Shown here: piece by piece, positions 1 through 7,091 of the stretch
Numbering within the stretch: the first letter of the stretch is position 1
Layout of the letters: every line of letters starts with the position of its first letter
From: CAJKWP01 sp050943075
Lineage (GTDB): Bacteria > Bacillota > Clostridia > Christensenellales > UBA1242
Reading direction: 5' to 3'
Assembly: GCA_050943075.1 (NCBI GenBank)
Contig: JBMNOM010000027.1
Coordinates: 1-12,352, forward strand
DNA: 12,352 bases
The notes under the pieces: model-generated
The model's database searches: none
Told to the model about the DNA's origin: nothing
What the model saw: the letters and a program-made list of their open reading frames with translations, nothing else
Position numbers and translations under genes: made by a program

Positions 1-276
1 GAGCTTGCATTTAAAATTTCACGCAAAAAACTCATCACAAGCGCACAGCTTGAAAAAATCCTTAATGAAATGAAGCAGGATAATTTCATTGAATTATTTG
101 CAAATCCAAACAAAAAAGATTACAATTATAATGTTAAATTAAAACTAAAAGGTGAATATTTTTACAAGCGAGAACAAACAAAAACCGCGGACTTTTTTGT
201 TGGACTTTTTGTTTACACATTATTTTTTGTGTTAATTGTGTTTTTGATTTGGTCGCTGAAAAATATTTTTGTGTGA
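1..276 (+). CDS. C-terminal part of an unidentified membrane-anchored protein, possibly winged-helix
   Basis: The reading frame is open from the first base of the window and ends at TGA 274-276, so the true start lies upstream; the ATG at 70 is internal to this frame. About 91 residues are visible. The first two thirds are charged, with a helix-like stretch (SAQLEKILNEMKQDNFIEL) followed by an alternating polar/hydrophobic part (YNYNVKLKLKGEYFYKRE) that resembles recognition helix plus wing of a winged-helix domain. The last 25 or so residues are one hydrophobic membrane segment (FFVGLFVYTLFFVLIVFLIW). The stop is followed one base later by the uvrB ATG, so the two genes are probably co-transcribed and translationally coupled. 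I do not recognise the family. The winged-helix reading is inference from pattern only. Confidence 0.6.
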   Translation, partial: ELAFKISRKKLITSAQLEKILNEMKQDNFIELFANPNKKDYNYNVKLKLKGEYFYKREQTKTADFFVGLFVYTLFFVLIVFLIWSLKNIFV

Positions 277-277
277 T

Positions 278-2260
278 ATGCAAAACAATAAATTTGAAAT
301 TAAAAGCCCATACAAACCAGCTGGTGACCAGCCAGAAGCAATTGAGAGTTTAAGTCAGGGAATCCTTGATGGCTTAAAATCTCAAGTTTTATTGGGTGTG
401 ACAGGAAGCGGAAAAACGTTCACAATGGCAAACATAATCAACAAAGTGCAAAAACCCACTTTGGTGATTGCTCACAACAAAATTTTGGCAGCGCAACTTT
501 GCAACGAATTGCGTGAGTTTTTTCCAAACAACCGCGTGGAATTTTTTGTTTCATATTACGACTATTACCAACCAGAAGCCTACATTGCCACCACAGACAC
601 ATACATTGAAAAAGACATGCAAGTTAATGATGAAATTGACAAATTAAGAAACTCGGCAACAAGTGCACTTTGTGAGCGCAATGACGTTATTGTTGTGGCA
701 TCTGTTTCTTGCATTTTTGGTTTGGGCTCTCCAGATGAATATTACAAACTTCATTTAAGTTTACGCCAAGGGCAAGTTATTCCAAGAAATGAAATAATTA
801 AGAAGCTGCTTGAAATTCAATATGACAGAAACGAAACAGATTTTCAGCGTTCAACCTTCCGCGCAAAAGGTGATATTTTGGACATTTTTCCATCCAACTC
901 ATCTGCAATTGCAATCAGACTTGAATTTTTTGGAGATGAAATTGAAGGTATTTATGAATTTGACCCAACAAGTGGCAAAAAAATTTCTTCTTTGAATCAC
1001 ATTGCAATTTATCCAGCAACACATTATGCTGTGGGCGGAGAAAAACTTAAAAATGCGATTAATGATATCAGAAGAGATTTGGACATTGTTGAAGCAGAGT
1101 TTATAAAACAAAACAAATTAATTGAAGCGCAAAGAATTAGGCAAAGAGTTAACTATGACATTGAAATGATGACAGAACTTGGCTACTGTAATGGAATTGA
1201 AAACTATTCCAGATATTTTGATGGTAGAAATCCTGGCGAAGCACCATACACTTTGCTTAATTATTTCCCAGACGACTTTTTAACAATTATTGACGAAAGC
1301 CACATGACAATTCCTCAAATTAGAGCGATGTATAATGGCGACAAAGCAAGAAAAACAAGCCTGGTGGAATTTGGTTTTCGTTTGCCGGCGGCTTATGATA
1401 ACAGGCCTTTAAACTTTGATGAGTTTAACCAAAGATTAAGCCAAGTTGTTTATGTTTCAGCAACACCTGCGGAATATGAAAAAAAGAAGGCAGACCAAAT
1501 TGTTCAGCAAATCATTCGTCCAACAGGGCTTCTTGACCCAGAAATTGTTGTTTTGCCTTCCAAAAATCAAGTTGACACATTGGAAGAAGAAATTAGAAAA
1601 ACAGTGGCAAAGGGTGCCCGCATTTTAGTGACAACATTAACCAAACGCATGGCAGAAAGTTTAAGCGTGTATTTGGGCGAACATGGTGTTAAGGTGAAAT
1701 ATATGCACTCGGAAATTGATACGCTTGAAAGAATTGAAATTATCAATGGCTTGCGTCGTGGCGACTTTGATGTGCTTGTGGGTATTAATTTGCTTCGTGA
1801 AGGGCTTGACATGCCAGAAGTGGAACTTGTGTGCATTTTAGATGCTGACAAAGAAGGCTTTTTAAGAAGTGAAAGCGCGCTCATTCAAACAATTGGACGT
1901 GCAGCAAGAAACAAAAATGGCAAAGTGATTATGTTTGCTGATGTAATTACAAAAAGCATGCAAAATGCCATGGATATTACAAACAATAGAAGACAAATTC
2001 AACAAGAATTTAACAAAAAACACAACATCACGCCAACAACAATTATAAAAGAAGTGAAAAACACACTTGAAATAACAAAGAAAACTGTTGAAACAGAAGA
2101 AATTAGGTTGGAAGACATTCCAAACGAAATTGAAAAACTTAGAAGCATGATGGCTCTCGCATCAAGTCAATTAGACTTTGAAACTGCAATTTCATTAAGG
2201 AACAGAATTGGAGAACTTTCTTCCATGCTTAAAAAAGTAGGAGATAAAATTGGAAAATAA
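278..2260 (+). CDS. uvrB: UvrB, excinuclease ABC subunit B (DNA damage recognition helicase-like subunit)
   Basis: UvrB takes over damaged DNA from UvrA, verifies the lesion with its beta-hairpin and recruits UvrC for incision in nucleotide excision repair. From the ATG at 278 the protein has 660 residues, normal for the family. Visible parts: Walker A GVTGSGKT (40-47); the beta-hairpin motif beginning YYDYYQPEAY (93-102); the DESH Walker B box; the VSATPAEYE motif; helicase motif VI with QTIGRAARN; and a C-terminal UVR domain (about 615-650) that contacts UvrA and UvrC. The ATG at 278 is preferred over an in-frame TTG at 269, because family members begin with a short stretch before the FEIKSPYKPAGDQP motif. 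There is no Shine-Dalgarno; the start lies one base after the preceding TGA, so translation by coupling is likely. The gene overlaps uvrA by 11 bp. Confidence 0.98.
   Translation: MQNNKFEIKSPYKPAGDQPEAIESLSQGILDGLKSQVLLGVTGSGKTFTMANIINKVQKPTLVIAHNKILAAQLCNELREFFPNNRVEFFVSYYDYYQPEAYIATTDTYIEKDMQVNDEIDKLRNSATSALCERNDVIVVASVSCIFGLGSPDEYYKLHLSLRQGQVIPRNEIIKKLLEIQYDRNETDFQRSTFRAKGDILDIFPSNSSAIAIRLEFFGDEIEGIYEFDPTSGKKISSLNHIAIYPATHYAVGGEKLKNAINDIRRDLDIVEAEFIKQNKLIEAQRIRQRVNYDIEMMTELGYCNGIENYSRYFDGRNPGEAPYTLLNYFPDDFLTIIDESHMTIPQIRAMYNGDKARKTSLVEFGFRLPAAYDNRPLNFDEFNQRLSQVVYVSATPAEYEKKKADQIVQQIIRPTGLLDPEIVVLPSKNQVDTLEEEIRKTVAKGARILVTTLTKRMAESLSVYLGEHGVKVKYMHSEIDTLERIEIINGLRRGDFDVLVGINLLREGLDMPEVELVCILDADKEGFLRSESALIQTIGRAARNKNGKVIMFADVITKSMQNAMDITNNRRQIQQEFNKKHNITPTTIIKEVKNTLEITKKTVETEEIRLEDIPNEIEKLRSMMALASSQLDFETAISLRNRIGELSSMLKKVGDKIGK
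2239..2243 (+). promoter_or_regulatory. Shine-Dalgarno AGGAG that fixes the TTG start of uvrA
   Basis: AGGAG lies inside the end of uvrB with six bases between it and the TTG at 2250. No ATG or GTG nearby has comparable support. The protein from this TTG begins in register with the family (ENKIIKVQGARENNLKNI). Confidence 0.75.
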
Positions 2261-5075
2261 AATAATTAAAGTTCAAGGAGCAAGAGAAAACAACTTAAAA
2301 AACATCAGTTTGGAAATCCCTCGTGATAAACTTGTGGTTTTCACTGGAGTGAGTGGAAGCGGAAAAACAACTCTTGCATTTAACACAATTTATGCAGAAG
2401 GGCAAAGACGCTATGTGGAAAGTTTGTCTTCGTACGCGCGTCAGTTTTTGGGCGGAGTTCAAAAGCCAGATGTTGACAAAATTGAAGGGCTTTCTCCAGC
2501 CATAAGCATCGACCAAAAAACAACAAACAGAAACCCACGTTCCACAGTTGGAACAGTGACAGAAATTTATGATTATTTTCGTTTGCTTTACGCACGCGTG
2601 GGCACACCACACTGCGTGAATTGTCACACAGAAATCACATTTCAAAGCACAGACCAAATTGTTGACAGCATAATGCTTCACCCAGAAGGCACAAAACTTG
2701 TTTTGCTTGCACCAGTTGCACGCGGACAAAAAGGCACTTTTGCAAAAACATTTGAAAACTTGAAAAAAAGTGGCTATGCAAGAGTTTTTGTTGACGGCAA
2801 CATGTGGGATCTTGGCGAAGAAATTGAACTTGATAAAAACAAAAAACATGATATCAGCGCAGTGATTGACAGGCTTATAATTAAAGAAGGAATTGGCGCA
2901 AGGCTTACAGAAAGCGTGGAAAATGCGCTTAAACTTTCTGATGGCCTTGTTATTGCACAAATTGGGAATGAAGAAAAAACATATTCCAACAAATACGCCT
3001 GCCCAAATTGTGGCTATACAATGGCAGAATTAACCCCAAGGATGTTTTCTTTCAACTCTCCATTTGGCGCTTGTGACGCGTGCAGTGGGCTTGGAATTAA
3101 CCGCGACATTGATGAAGATATTGTTTTAAAAAACTCTCATCTTTCAATTAAAGGTGGTGCATTCAACTTAACAGGATGGGGCTATGGCACAGGTGCAATT
3201 GCAAGCATGTATTATGATGCAATTTCAAAAGAATATGGCATTGGTTTGGGCAAACCAGTTAATGAATTGTCAAGACAACAACTTGACATCATTTTGTATG
3301 GTAATGGCGGCAAAAAAATTGAAATGGTTTTGAAAAACGGCAAATTCCAAGGCAAATATGAAAACAGTTTTGAAGGGATAATCACAAACTTAAAACGCAG
3401 ATATCAAGAAACAAAAAGCCCATACATTCGTTTTGAAATTGAGCGTTTTATGCGTGACATGCCATGTAAAAAATGTAATGGAAAAAGGCTTAACGACAAT
3501 GCTTTAAGTGTTAAAGTTGGTGGGCTTAACATAACAGAATTAACAGACTTAAGCATTGCAGACCTTAAAGAGTTTTTTGAAAAATTGTCATTAAACAAAG
3601 AAAAACAAGAAATTGCAAAAAACATTTTTGAAGAAATCAACTCAAGAATTAACTTTTTGAACGATGTTGGTTTGTCATACTTAACACTTTCACGCTCGGC
3701 AGAAACTTTAAGTGGTGGGGAGGCACAAAGAATTAGGCTTGCAACTCAAATTGGAAGCAAGCTAACAGGCGTTTTATACGTGCTTGACGAGCCAAGCATT
3801 GGGCTTCATCAAAGAGATAATGATAAACTTTTAAAAACACTTAAAAACCTGCGTGATTTGGGCAACACACTCATTGTTGTTGAACACGATGAAGACACAA
3901 TTAAAGCAGCAGACCACATTGTGGACATTGGACCATTTGCAGGCGTGCATGGTGGCGAAGTTGTTGTTAATGGAACAGTGCAAGATGTGATTAACAATCC
4001 AAAATCAATAACTGGCAGATTCCTTTCAAAACAAGAAAAAATTGCAGTACCAAGCACAAGAAGAAAAATTGAAAGCGTGATAAAAATTAAAGGCGCCCGC
4101 CAAAACAATTTAAAAAACATTGATATTGACATTCCAGTTGGCGTTTTAACAGCTGTGACAGGTGTTAGTGGAAGTGGAAAAAGCAGTTTGATTAATGGCG
4201 TTTTGTTGCCATATTTGGAAAATAAATTCAACCGCAAAAAAGAAATTGAAGGCGCATATAAGGAAATTAATGATTTTGGCTTAATTGACAAAGTTATTAA
4301 TATTGACCAATCTCCAATTGGAAAAACTCCAAGAAGCAACCCTGCAACTTACACTGGCTTTTTCACACCAATTAGAGAGCTTTTTGCAAAAACACCAGAA
4401 GCCAAATTGCGTGGATATCAAGCGGGCAGATTCAGCTTTAACGTTCGCGGTGGCAGATGTGAAATTTGTGAAGGCGCAGGGGAAAAAGAAATTGAAATGT
4501 TCTTCTTACCTGACGTGACAATTCCTTGTGAAGCGTGTGGCGGAAAGCGTTATAACCGCGAAACTTTGGAAGTGACATATAAAGGCAAAAACATTTATGA
4601 TGTTTTAAACATGACAGTGGAAGAGGCAAATGTATTCTTTGAAAACATTCCAGCCATAAAAAACAAAATTCAAGCGCTTTATGAAGTTGGGCTTGGCTAT
4701 ATTAAACTTGGGCAATCTGCAACAACATTAAGCGGTGGGGAAGCGCAAAGAGTTAAACTTGCAACAGAACTTGCAAAACGCTCAACAGGAAAAACAATGT
4801 ATTTGCTTGATGAACCAACAACAGGACTTCACATGTATGACGTTAAAAAACTTATTGCAATATTAGAAAAACTTGTTGAAGGCAAAAACACAGTTGTTGT
4901 CATTGAGCATAATTTGGACGTTATTAAATGCGCAGATTACATTATCGACCTTGGCCCTGAAGGCGGAAAAGGTGGCGGCACTGTTGTTGCAACAGGCACA
5001 CCAGAAGAAGTTGCAAAAAACCCAAGCAGTTTTACAGGGAACTACTTAATAAAATATCTTGCAGACGAAAATTAA
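2250..5075 (+). CDS. uvrA: UvrA, excinuclease ABC subunit A (damage-sensing ABC ATPase)
   Basis: UvrA dimers scan DNA for distortions and load UvrB in nucleotide excision repair. At 941 residues it is full length. It holds two ABC ATPase modules: Walker A GVSGSGKT (33-40) and GVSGSGKS (638-645), each followed by an LSGGEAQR signature and a Walker B (VLDEPS, LLDEPT). Two zinc sites are intact: C251/C254 with C275/C278, and C737/C740 with C760/C763, the latter of the CX2C-X19-CX2C type that contacts DNA. Translation starts at TTG, supported by AGGAG six bases upstream, and overlaps uvrB by 11 bp, so the two subunits are coupled in one operon. No terminator follows directly. The promoter candidate of the next gene lies partly within the last codons. 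Confidence 0.98.
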   Translation: MENKIIKVQGARENNLKNISLEIPRDKLVVFTGVSGSGKTTLAFNTIYAEGQRRYVESLSSYARQFLGGVQKPDVDKIEGLSPAISIDQKTTNRNPRSTVGTVTEIYDYFRLLYARVGTPHCVNCHTEITFQSTDQIVDSIMLHPEGTKLVLLAPVARGQKGTFAKTFENLKKSGYARVFVDGNMWDLGEEIELDKNKKHDISAVIDRLIIKEGIGARLTESVENALKLSDGLVIAQIGNEEKTYSNKYACPNCGYTMAELTPRMFSFNSPFGACDACSGLGINRDIDEDIVLKNSHLSIKGGAFNLTGWGYGTGAIASMYYDAISKEYGIGLGKPVNELSRQQLDIILYGNGGKKIEMVLKNGKFQGKYENSFEGIITNLKRRYQETKSPYIRFEIERFMRDMPCKKCNGKRLNDNALSVKVGGLNITELTDLSIADLKEFFEKLSLNKEKQEIAKNIFEEINSRINFLNDVGLSYLTLSRSAETLSGGEAQRIRLATQIGSKLTGVLYVLDEPSIGLHQRDNDKLLKTLKNLRDLGNTLIVVEHDEDTIKAADHIVDIGPFAGVHGGEVVVNGTVQDVINNPKSITGRFLSKQEKIAVPSTRRKIESVIKIKGARQNNLKNIDIDIPVGVLTAVTGVSGSGKSSLINGVLLPYLENKFNRKKEIEGAYKEINDFGLIDKVINIDQSPIGKTPRSNPATYTGFFTPIRELFAKTPEAKLRGYQAGRFSFNVRGGRCEICEGAGEKEIEMFFLPDVTIPCEACGGKRYNRETLEVTYKGKNIYDVLNMTVEEANVFFENIPAIKNKIQALYEVGLGYIKLGQSATTLSGGEAQRVKLATELAKRSTGKTMYLLDEPTTGLHMYDVKKLIAILEKLVEGKNTVVVIEHNLDVIKCADYIIDLGPEGGKGGGTVVATGTPEEVAKNPSSFTGNYLIKYLADEN

Positions 5076-5087
5076 AAATGATATACT
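5059..5087 (+). promoter_or_regulatory. Promoter candidate for the J-domain gene, placed for a leaderless mRNA
   Basis: A -35-like TTGCAG (5059-5064; only TTG matches well), 17 bp, then an extended -10 TGATATACT (TG at 5079, hexamer TATACT 5082-5087). The GTG start codon of the J gene follows after exactly six bases, where transcription would be expected to begin. The same nine-base word TGATATACT occurs at the gap promoter. It overlaps the 3' end of uvrA. Sequence match only. Confidence 0.5.
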
Positions 5088-5093
5088 TTAATT

Positions 5094-5747
5094 GTGGATA
5101 AAAGAAATAATTATTATGAACTTCTTGGTGTTTCTTACACCGCAAGCAAAGAAGAAATAAAAAAGGCATATCTGGCACTTTTAAAGCAATATCATCCAGA
5201 TATTTTTAAAGGCAGCAAAAAAGTTGCCGAGGAATTTAGCGCAAACTTAAATGTGGCTTATGACACATTGTCAAACCCTGAAAAGCGCTTAGCCTACGAC
5301 AAAAGCGTTTTCACAAGCGGCTATGTTTGGAACTATTGCTACGATGAAAAAGGTTTAAGAGTGACAGGTTTATCCAGTGTGAAAGAAACAACTTTGCCAA
5401 AGTTTAGTTTTTTTAAAGAAAGCGTTCACAGCAAAGCGCGTGCGGAAAAAAAAGCAAAAGCACATCAAATTAAAGTTGCAAAAGCACAAGAAAAACTTGA
5501 AAAAAAACAAAAACAACTTGAAAAGAAACAACAAAATTATGCACTTAAACAAAAGATGAAAGAGATGAAACGTCAAGAAAAAATTGACGCTCATAACTTG
5601 AAACTTGAAAAGAAAAAAGCAAACATTCGCACAGAACTTGACAAACAAAACAAAGCGGGTTTGAATGCAGTAATTTTGATTTTGAGTTTGATTATTGTTG
5701 GAATTTTTGCCTTTTTGGCATACTTAAATTTAACTTATGGAAATTAA
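5094..5747 (+). CDS. Tail-anchored J-domain (DnaJ/Hsp40-like) protein
   Basis: J domains stimulate the ATPase of DnaK-type Hsp70 chaperones. Residues 5-72 form a J domain: YYELLGVSYTASKEEIKKAY, the essential HPD at 34-36, and the NVAYDTLSNPEKRLAYD helix. After about residue 105 comes a long Lys/Glu/Gln-rich segment to about 185 with coiled-coil character, then one hydrophobic helix (about 190-212, AVILILSLIIVGIFAFLAYL) ending four residues from the C-terminus. No Gly/Phe region, zinc-binding CXXCXGXG repeats or peptide-binding domain is present, so this is not DnaJ itself. The predicted topology is a cytosolic J domain on a stalk held by a C-terminal anchor, perhaps drawing DnaK to the membrane. 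The GTG start has no Shine-Dalgarno; it sits six bases after a -10-like hexamer. It lies 18 bp after uvrA; no functional link to repair is evident. Confidence 0.88.
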   Translation: MDKRNNYYELLGVSYTASKEEIKKAYLALLKQYHPDIFKGSKKVAEEFSANLNVAYDTLSNPEKRLAYDKSVFTSGYVWNYCYDEKGLRVTGLSSVKETTLPKFSFFKESVHSKARAEKKAKAHQIKVAKAQEKLEKKQKQLEKKQQNYALKQKMKEMKRQEKIDAHNLKLEKKKANIRTELDKQNKAGLNAVILILSLIIVGIFAFLAYLNLTYGN

Positions 5748-5750
5748 TAA

Positions 5751-5779
5751 AAACCTTGAAAATTTTTCAAGGTTTTTTT
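5751..5779 (+). terminator. Rho-independent terminator after the J-domain gene
   Basis: A stem AAACCTTGAAAA / TTTTCAAGGTTT (5751-5762 with 5764-5775; the A/T-rich tip will open as the loop) runs into seven T's (5773-5779). It starts three bases after the stop codon and closes the uvrB-uvrA-J region. Confidence 0.88.
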
Positions 5780-5872
5780 ATTGTTTTTATTGTTTTAATC
5801 TTTTATTGTAAATTTTCTCTTGTTTATAATTTGTAAAATCAAGCATAAATACATAATTTTATGTAATTAAAG

Positions 5873-5878
5873 CAAAAT
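5873..5878 (+). promoter_or_regulatory. Weak -10-like element six bases before the DUF421 start
   Basis: CAAAAT matches TATAAT at four of six positions and is followed by six bases and then the ATG at 5885. No convincing -35 is seen 17 bp upstream. A better hexamer, TATAAT, lies at 5825-5830 and would give a leader of about 50 bases, so this assignment is tentative. The region lacks a Shine-Dalgarno. Confidence 0.25.
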
Positions 5879-5884
5879 AGTTGT

Positions 5885-6589
5885 ATGATTACAATAATTA
5901 TAAGATCTTTTGTGTTGTATGTGTTTTTGCTTGTGCTTTTGCGTTTAATGGGCAAAAGACAAATTGGGCAAATGCAACCTTTTGAACTTGTTTTAACACT
6001 AATAATTGCAGATTTAGCCACTTTGCCAATGGGAGAGTTAAGTGTGCCGCTTTTGCATGGAATTGTTCCGCTTTTAACACTTTCTGTGTTGCATTTCACT
6101 TTAACAATTCTTGCCAAAAAAAGCGATAAATTCAATAAACTTGTAAGTGGTAAACCCATAATTGTCATTAACCCAGATGGCATTGACAAAGAAGCACTTG
6201 ACAAACTTAAACTTTCTATTGATGACATTTTTGCCGCGTTAAGAGAAAAAGGTTTTTTCAAACTTGAAGAAGTGGAATATGCCATAATGGAAACAAATGG
6301 CCGAATTAACGTTTTGCCAAAATTTTTGCATGCGCCAGTCACAGCGGAGAGTTTGAAACTTGAAAACAAAAAAGAAAGTTTGCCTGTGACAATAATTGGC
6401 GAAGGCGCTTTTCTTAAAGACAATTTAAAAGTTGCAGACATAACAGAAGAGCAAGTTTTCAAAATTTTGAAAAAAGCAGAAATTAAAAATGTGAAAGATT
6501 GCCTTGTGTTAACAGTGGACCAAGAACACAATGTTTATATTCAAGAAAAAAACAAAAAATTTAAATATTTTGAAGGTTTGAAATGGTAA
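5885..6589 (+). CDS. DUF421 (YetF-type) inner-membrane protein
   Basis: A 234-residue member of the DUF421 family, whose biochemical role is not settled. About three membrane helices occupy residues 1-85 (first helix IIIRSFVLYVFLLVLLRLMG), with the family signature GKRQIGQMQPFELV between the first two. A soluble cytoplasmic part follows, with the typical stretch SGKPIIVINPDGI and, further on, LREKGFFKLEEVEYAIMETN leading to VLPK. Bacillus homologues include YetF and YdfS/YkjA-type proteins linked to membrane or spore processes. Its stop overlaps the start of the next gene (ATGGTAA), and DUF421 is often paired with a DUF4363 gene in Clostridia, so they likely work together. The start has no Shine-Dalgarno and may be leaderless. 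Confidence 0.9.
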   Translation: MITIIIRSFVLYVFLLVLLRLMGKRQIGQMQPFELVLTLIIADLATLPMGELSVPLLHGIVPLLTLSVLHFTLTILAKKSDKFNKLVSGKPIIVINPDGIDKEALDKLKLSIDDIFAALREKGFFKLEEVEYAIMETNGRINVLPKFLHAPVTAESLKLENKKESLPVTIIGEGAFLKDNLKVADITEEQVFKILKKAEIKNVKDCLVLTVDQEHNVYIQEKNKKFKYFEGLKW

Positions 6590-6975
6590 AAAGATTTATT
6601 GTTATGGCTGTGATTTTAATTTTTTTGGTGGCAGTGTGTGTGTGGGAAGAAATGGCAATACACCAGTATCTTTCAAGCATTGAAACCGAAATTTTTGCAC
6701 TGCAAACTGATGTTAACAACAGCGAAAGCATTGACAACAACGACTTTTTGTTTAAAGTGAAAAACTTGCAAGAATTGTGGGAGGAAAAAGAAAAAGCATT
6801 TTGTGTTGTGTTAAACCACAAAGATGTTGAAGTGATTGGAGGGGAAATTGCGCGTTTAATGGGTGCTGTCATCATCAATAATAAAGATGAATTTGTTTTA
6901 GCATTAACCCAACTTGCATTTTACATTAACAACTTGCAACACATAATGGGCTTAAGCACTCAAAACTTGTTTTAG
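6583..6975 (+). CDS. DUF4363-family single-pass membrane protein
   Basis: A 130-residue protein with one N-terminal hydrophobic segment (about 5-22, FIVMAVILIFLVAVCVW) and a largely helical extracytoplasmic part. The pattern of a Trp/Glu-rich helix (LQELWEEKEKAFCVVLNHKDVE) followed by a helix with regularly spaced hydrophobics matches DUF4363 proteins, which usually sit directly downstream of DUF421. The ATG overlaps the preceding stop by seven bases; AAGG at 6573-6576 with six bases to the ATG gives a moderate ribosome site. Function unknown; the coupling suggests a partner of the DUF421 protein. Family assignment rests on this pattern and context. Confidence 0.75.
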   Translation: MVKRFIVMAVILIFLVAVCVWEEMAIHQYLSSIETEIFALQTDVNNSESIDNNDFLFKVKNLQELWEEKEKAFCVVLNHKDVEVIGGEIARLMGAVIINNKDEFVLALTQLAFYINNLQHIMGLSTQNLF

Positions 6976-7000
6976 GTGTTGTTTATTAATCTTTTAAATA

Positions 7001-7027
7001 AAAAAAGCCTAATTTTAAGGCTTTTTT
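7001..7027. terminator. Bidirectional terminator between the DUF4363 gene and the flippase gene
   Basis: Perfect 10-bp inverted repeat AAAAAAGCCT (7001-7010) and AGGCTTTTTT (7018-7027) with a seven-base loop. It has T-rich tails on both strands and lies between convergent genes, so it can end transcription from either side. Confidence 0.85.
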
Positions 7028-7049
7028 GTTTTTTATTATTGTAATTGTT

Positions 7050-7070
7050 AAAAGATTTAGTAAGTAAATC
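7050..7070 (-). terminator. Minor hairpin downstream of the flippase gene
   Basis: On the minus strand GATTTA, five bases, TAAATC is followed by four T's. The stem is short and A/T-rich, so it is at best an auxiliary terminator ahead of the stronger one at 7001-7027. Confidence 0.3.
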
Positions 7071-7091
7071 AAATAGAACGCAGTTGACTGT

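Noticed and set aside
269..280. TTG at 269 as start of uvrB
   Set aside because: It would add three residues (M-C-D) with no Shine-Dalgarno; the ATG at 278 directly follows the upstream stop.
2295..2960. A 221-codon ORF antisense to uvrA
   Set aside because: It is a shadow of the uvrA reading frame. Its translation is rich in Cys, Phe and Asn without domain structure, and it has no ribosome site.
3809..4339. A 176-codon ORF antisense to uvrA
   Set aside because: Hydrophobic, Ser/Leu-rich translation typical of the opposite strand of a conserved gene; uvrA is full length and unbroken across this region.
5400..5650. A-rich repetitive stretch in the J gene as a DNA repeat or recombination signal
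   Set aside because: It is explained by Lys/Glu/Gln codons of a charged coil; no exact long repeat unit is seen.
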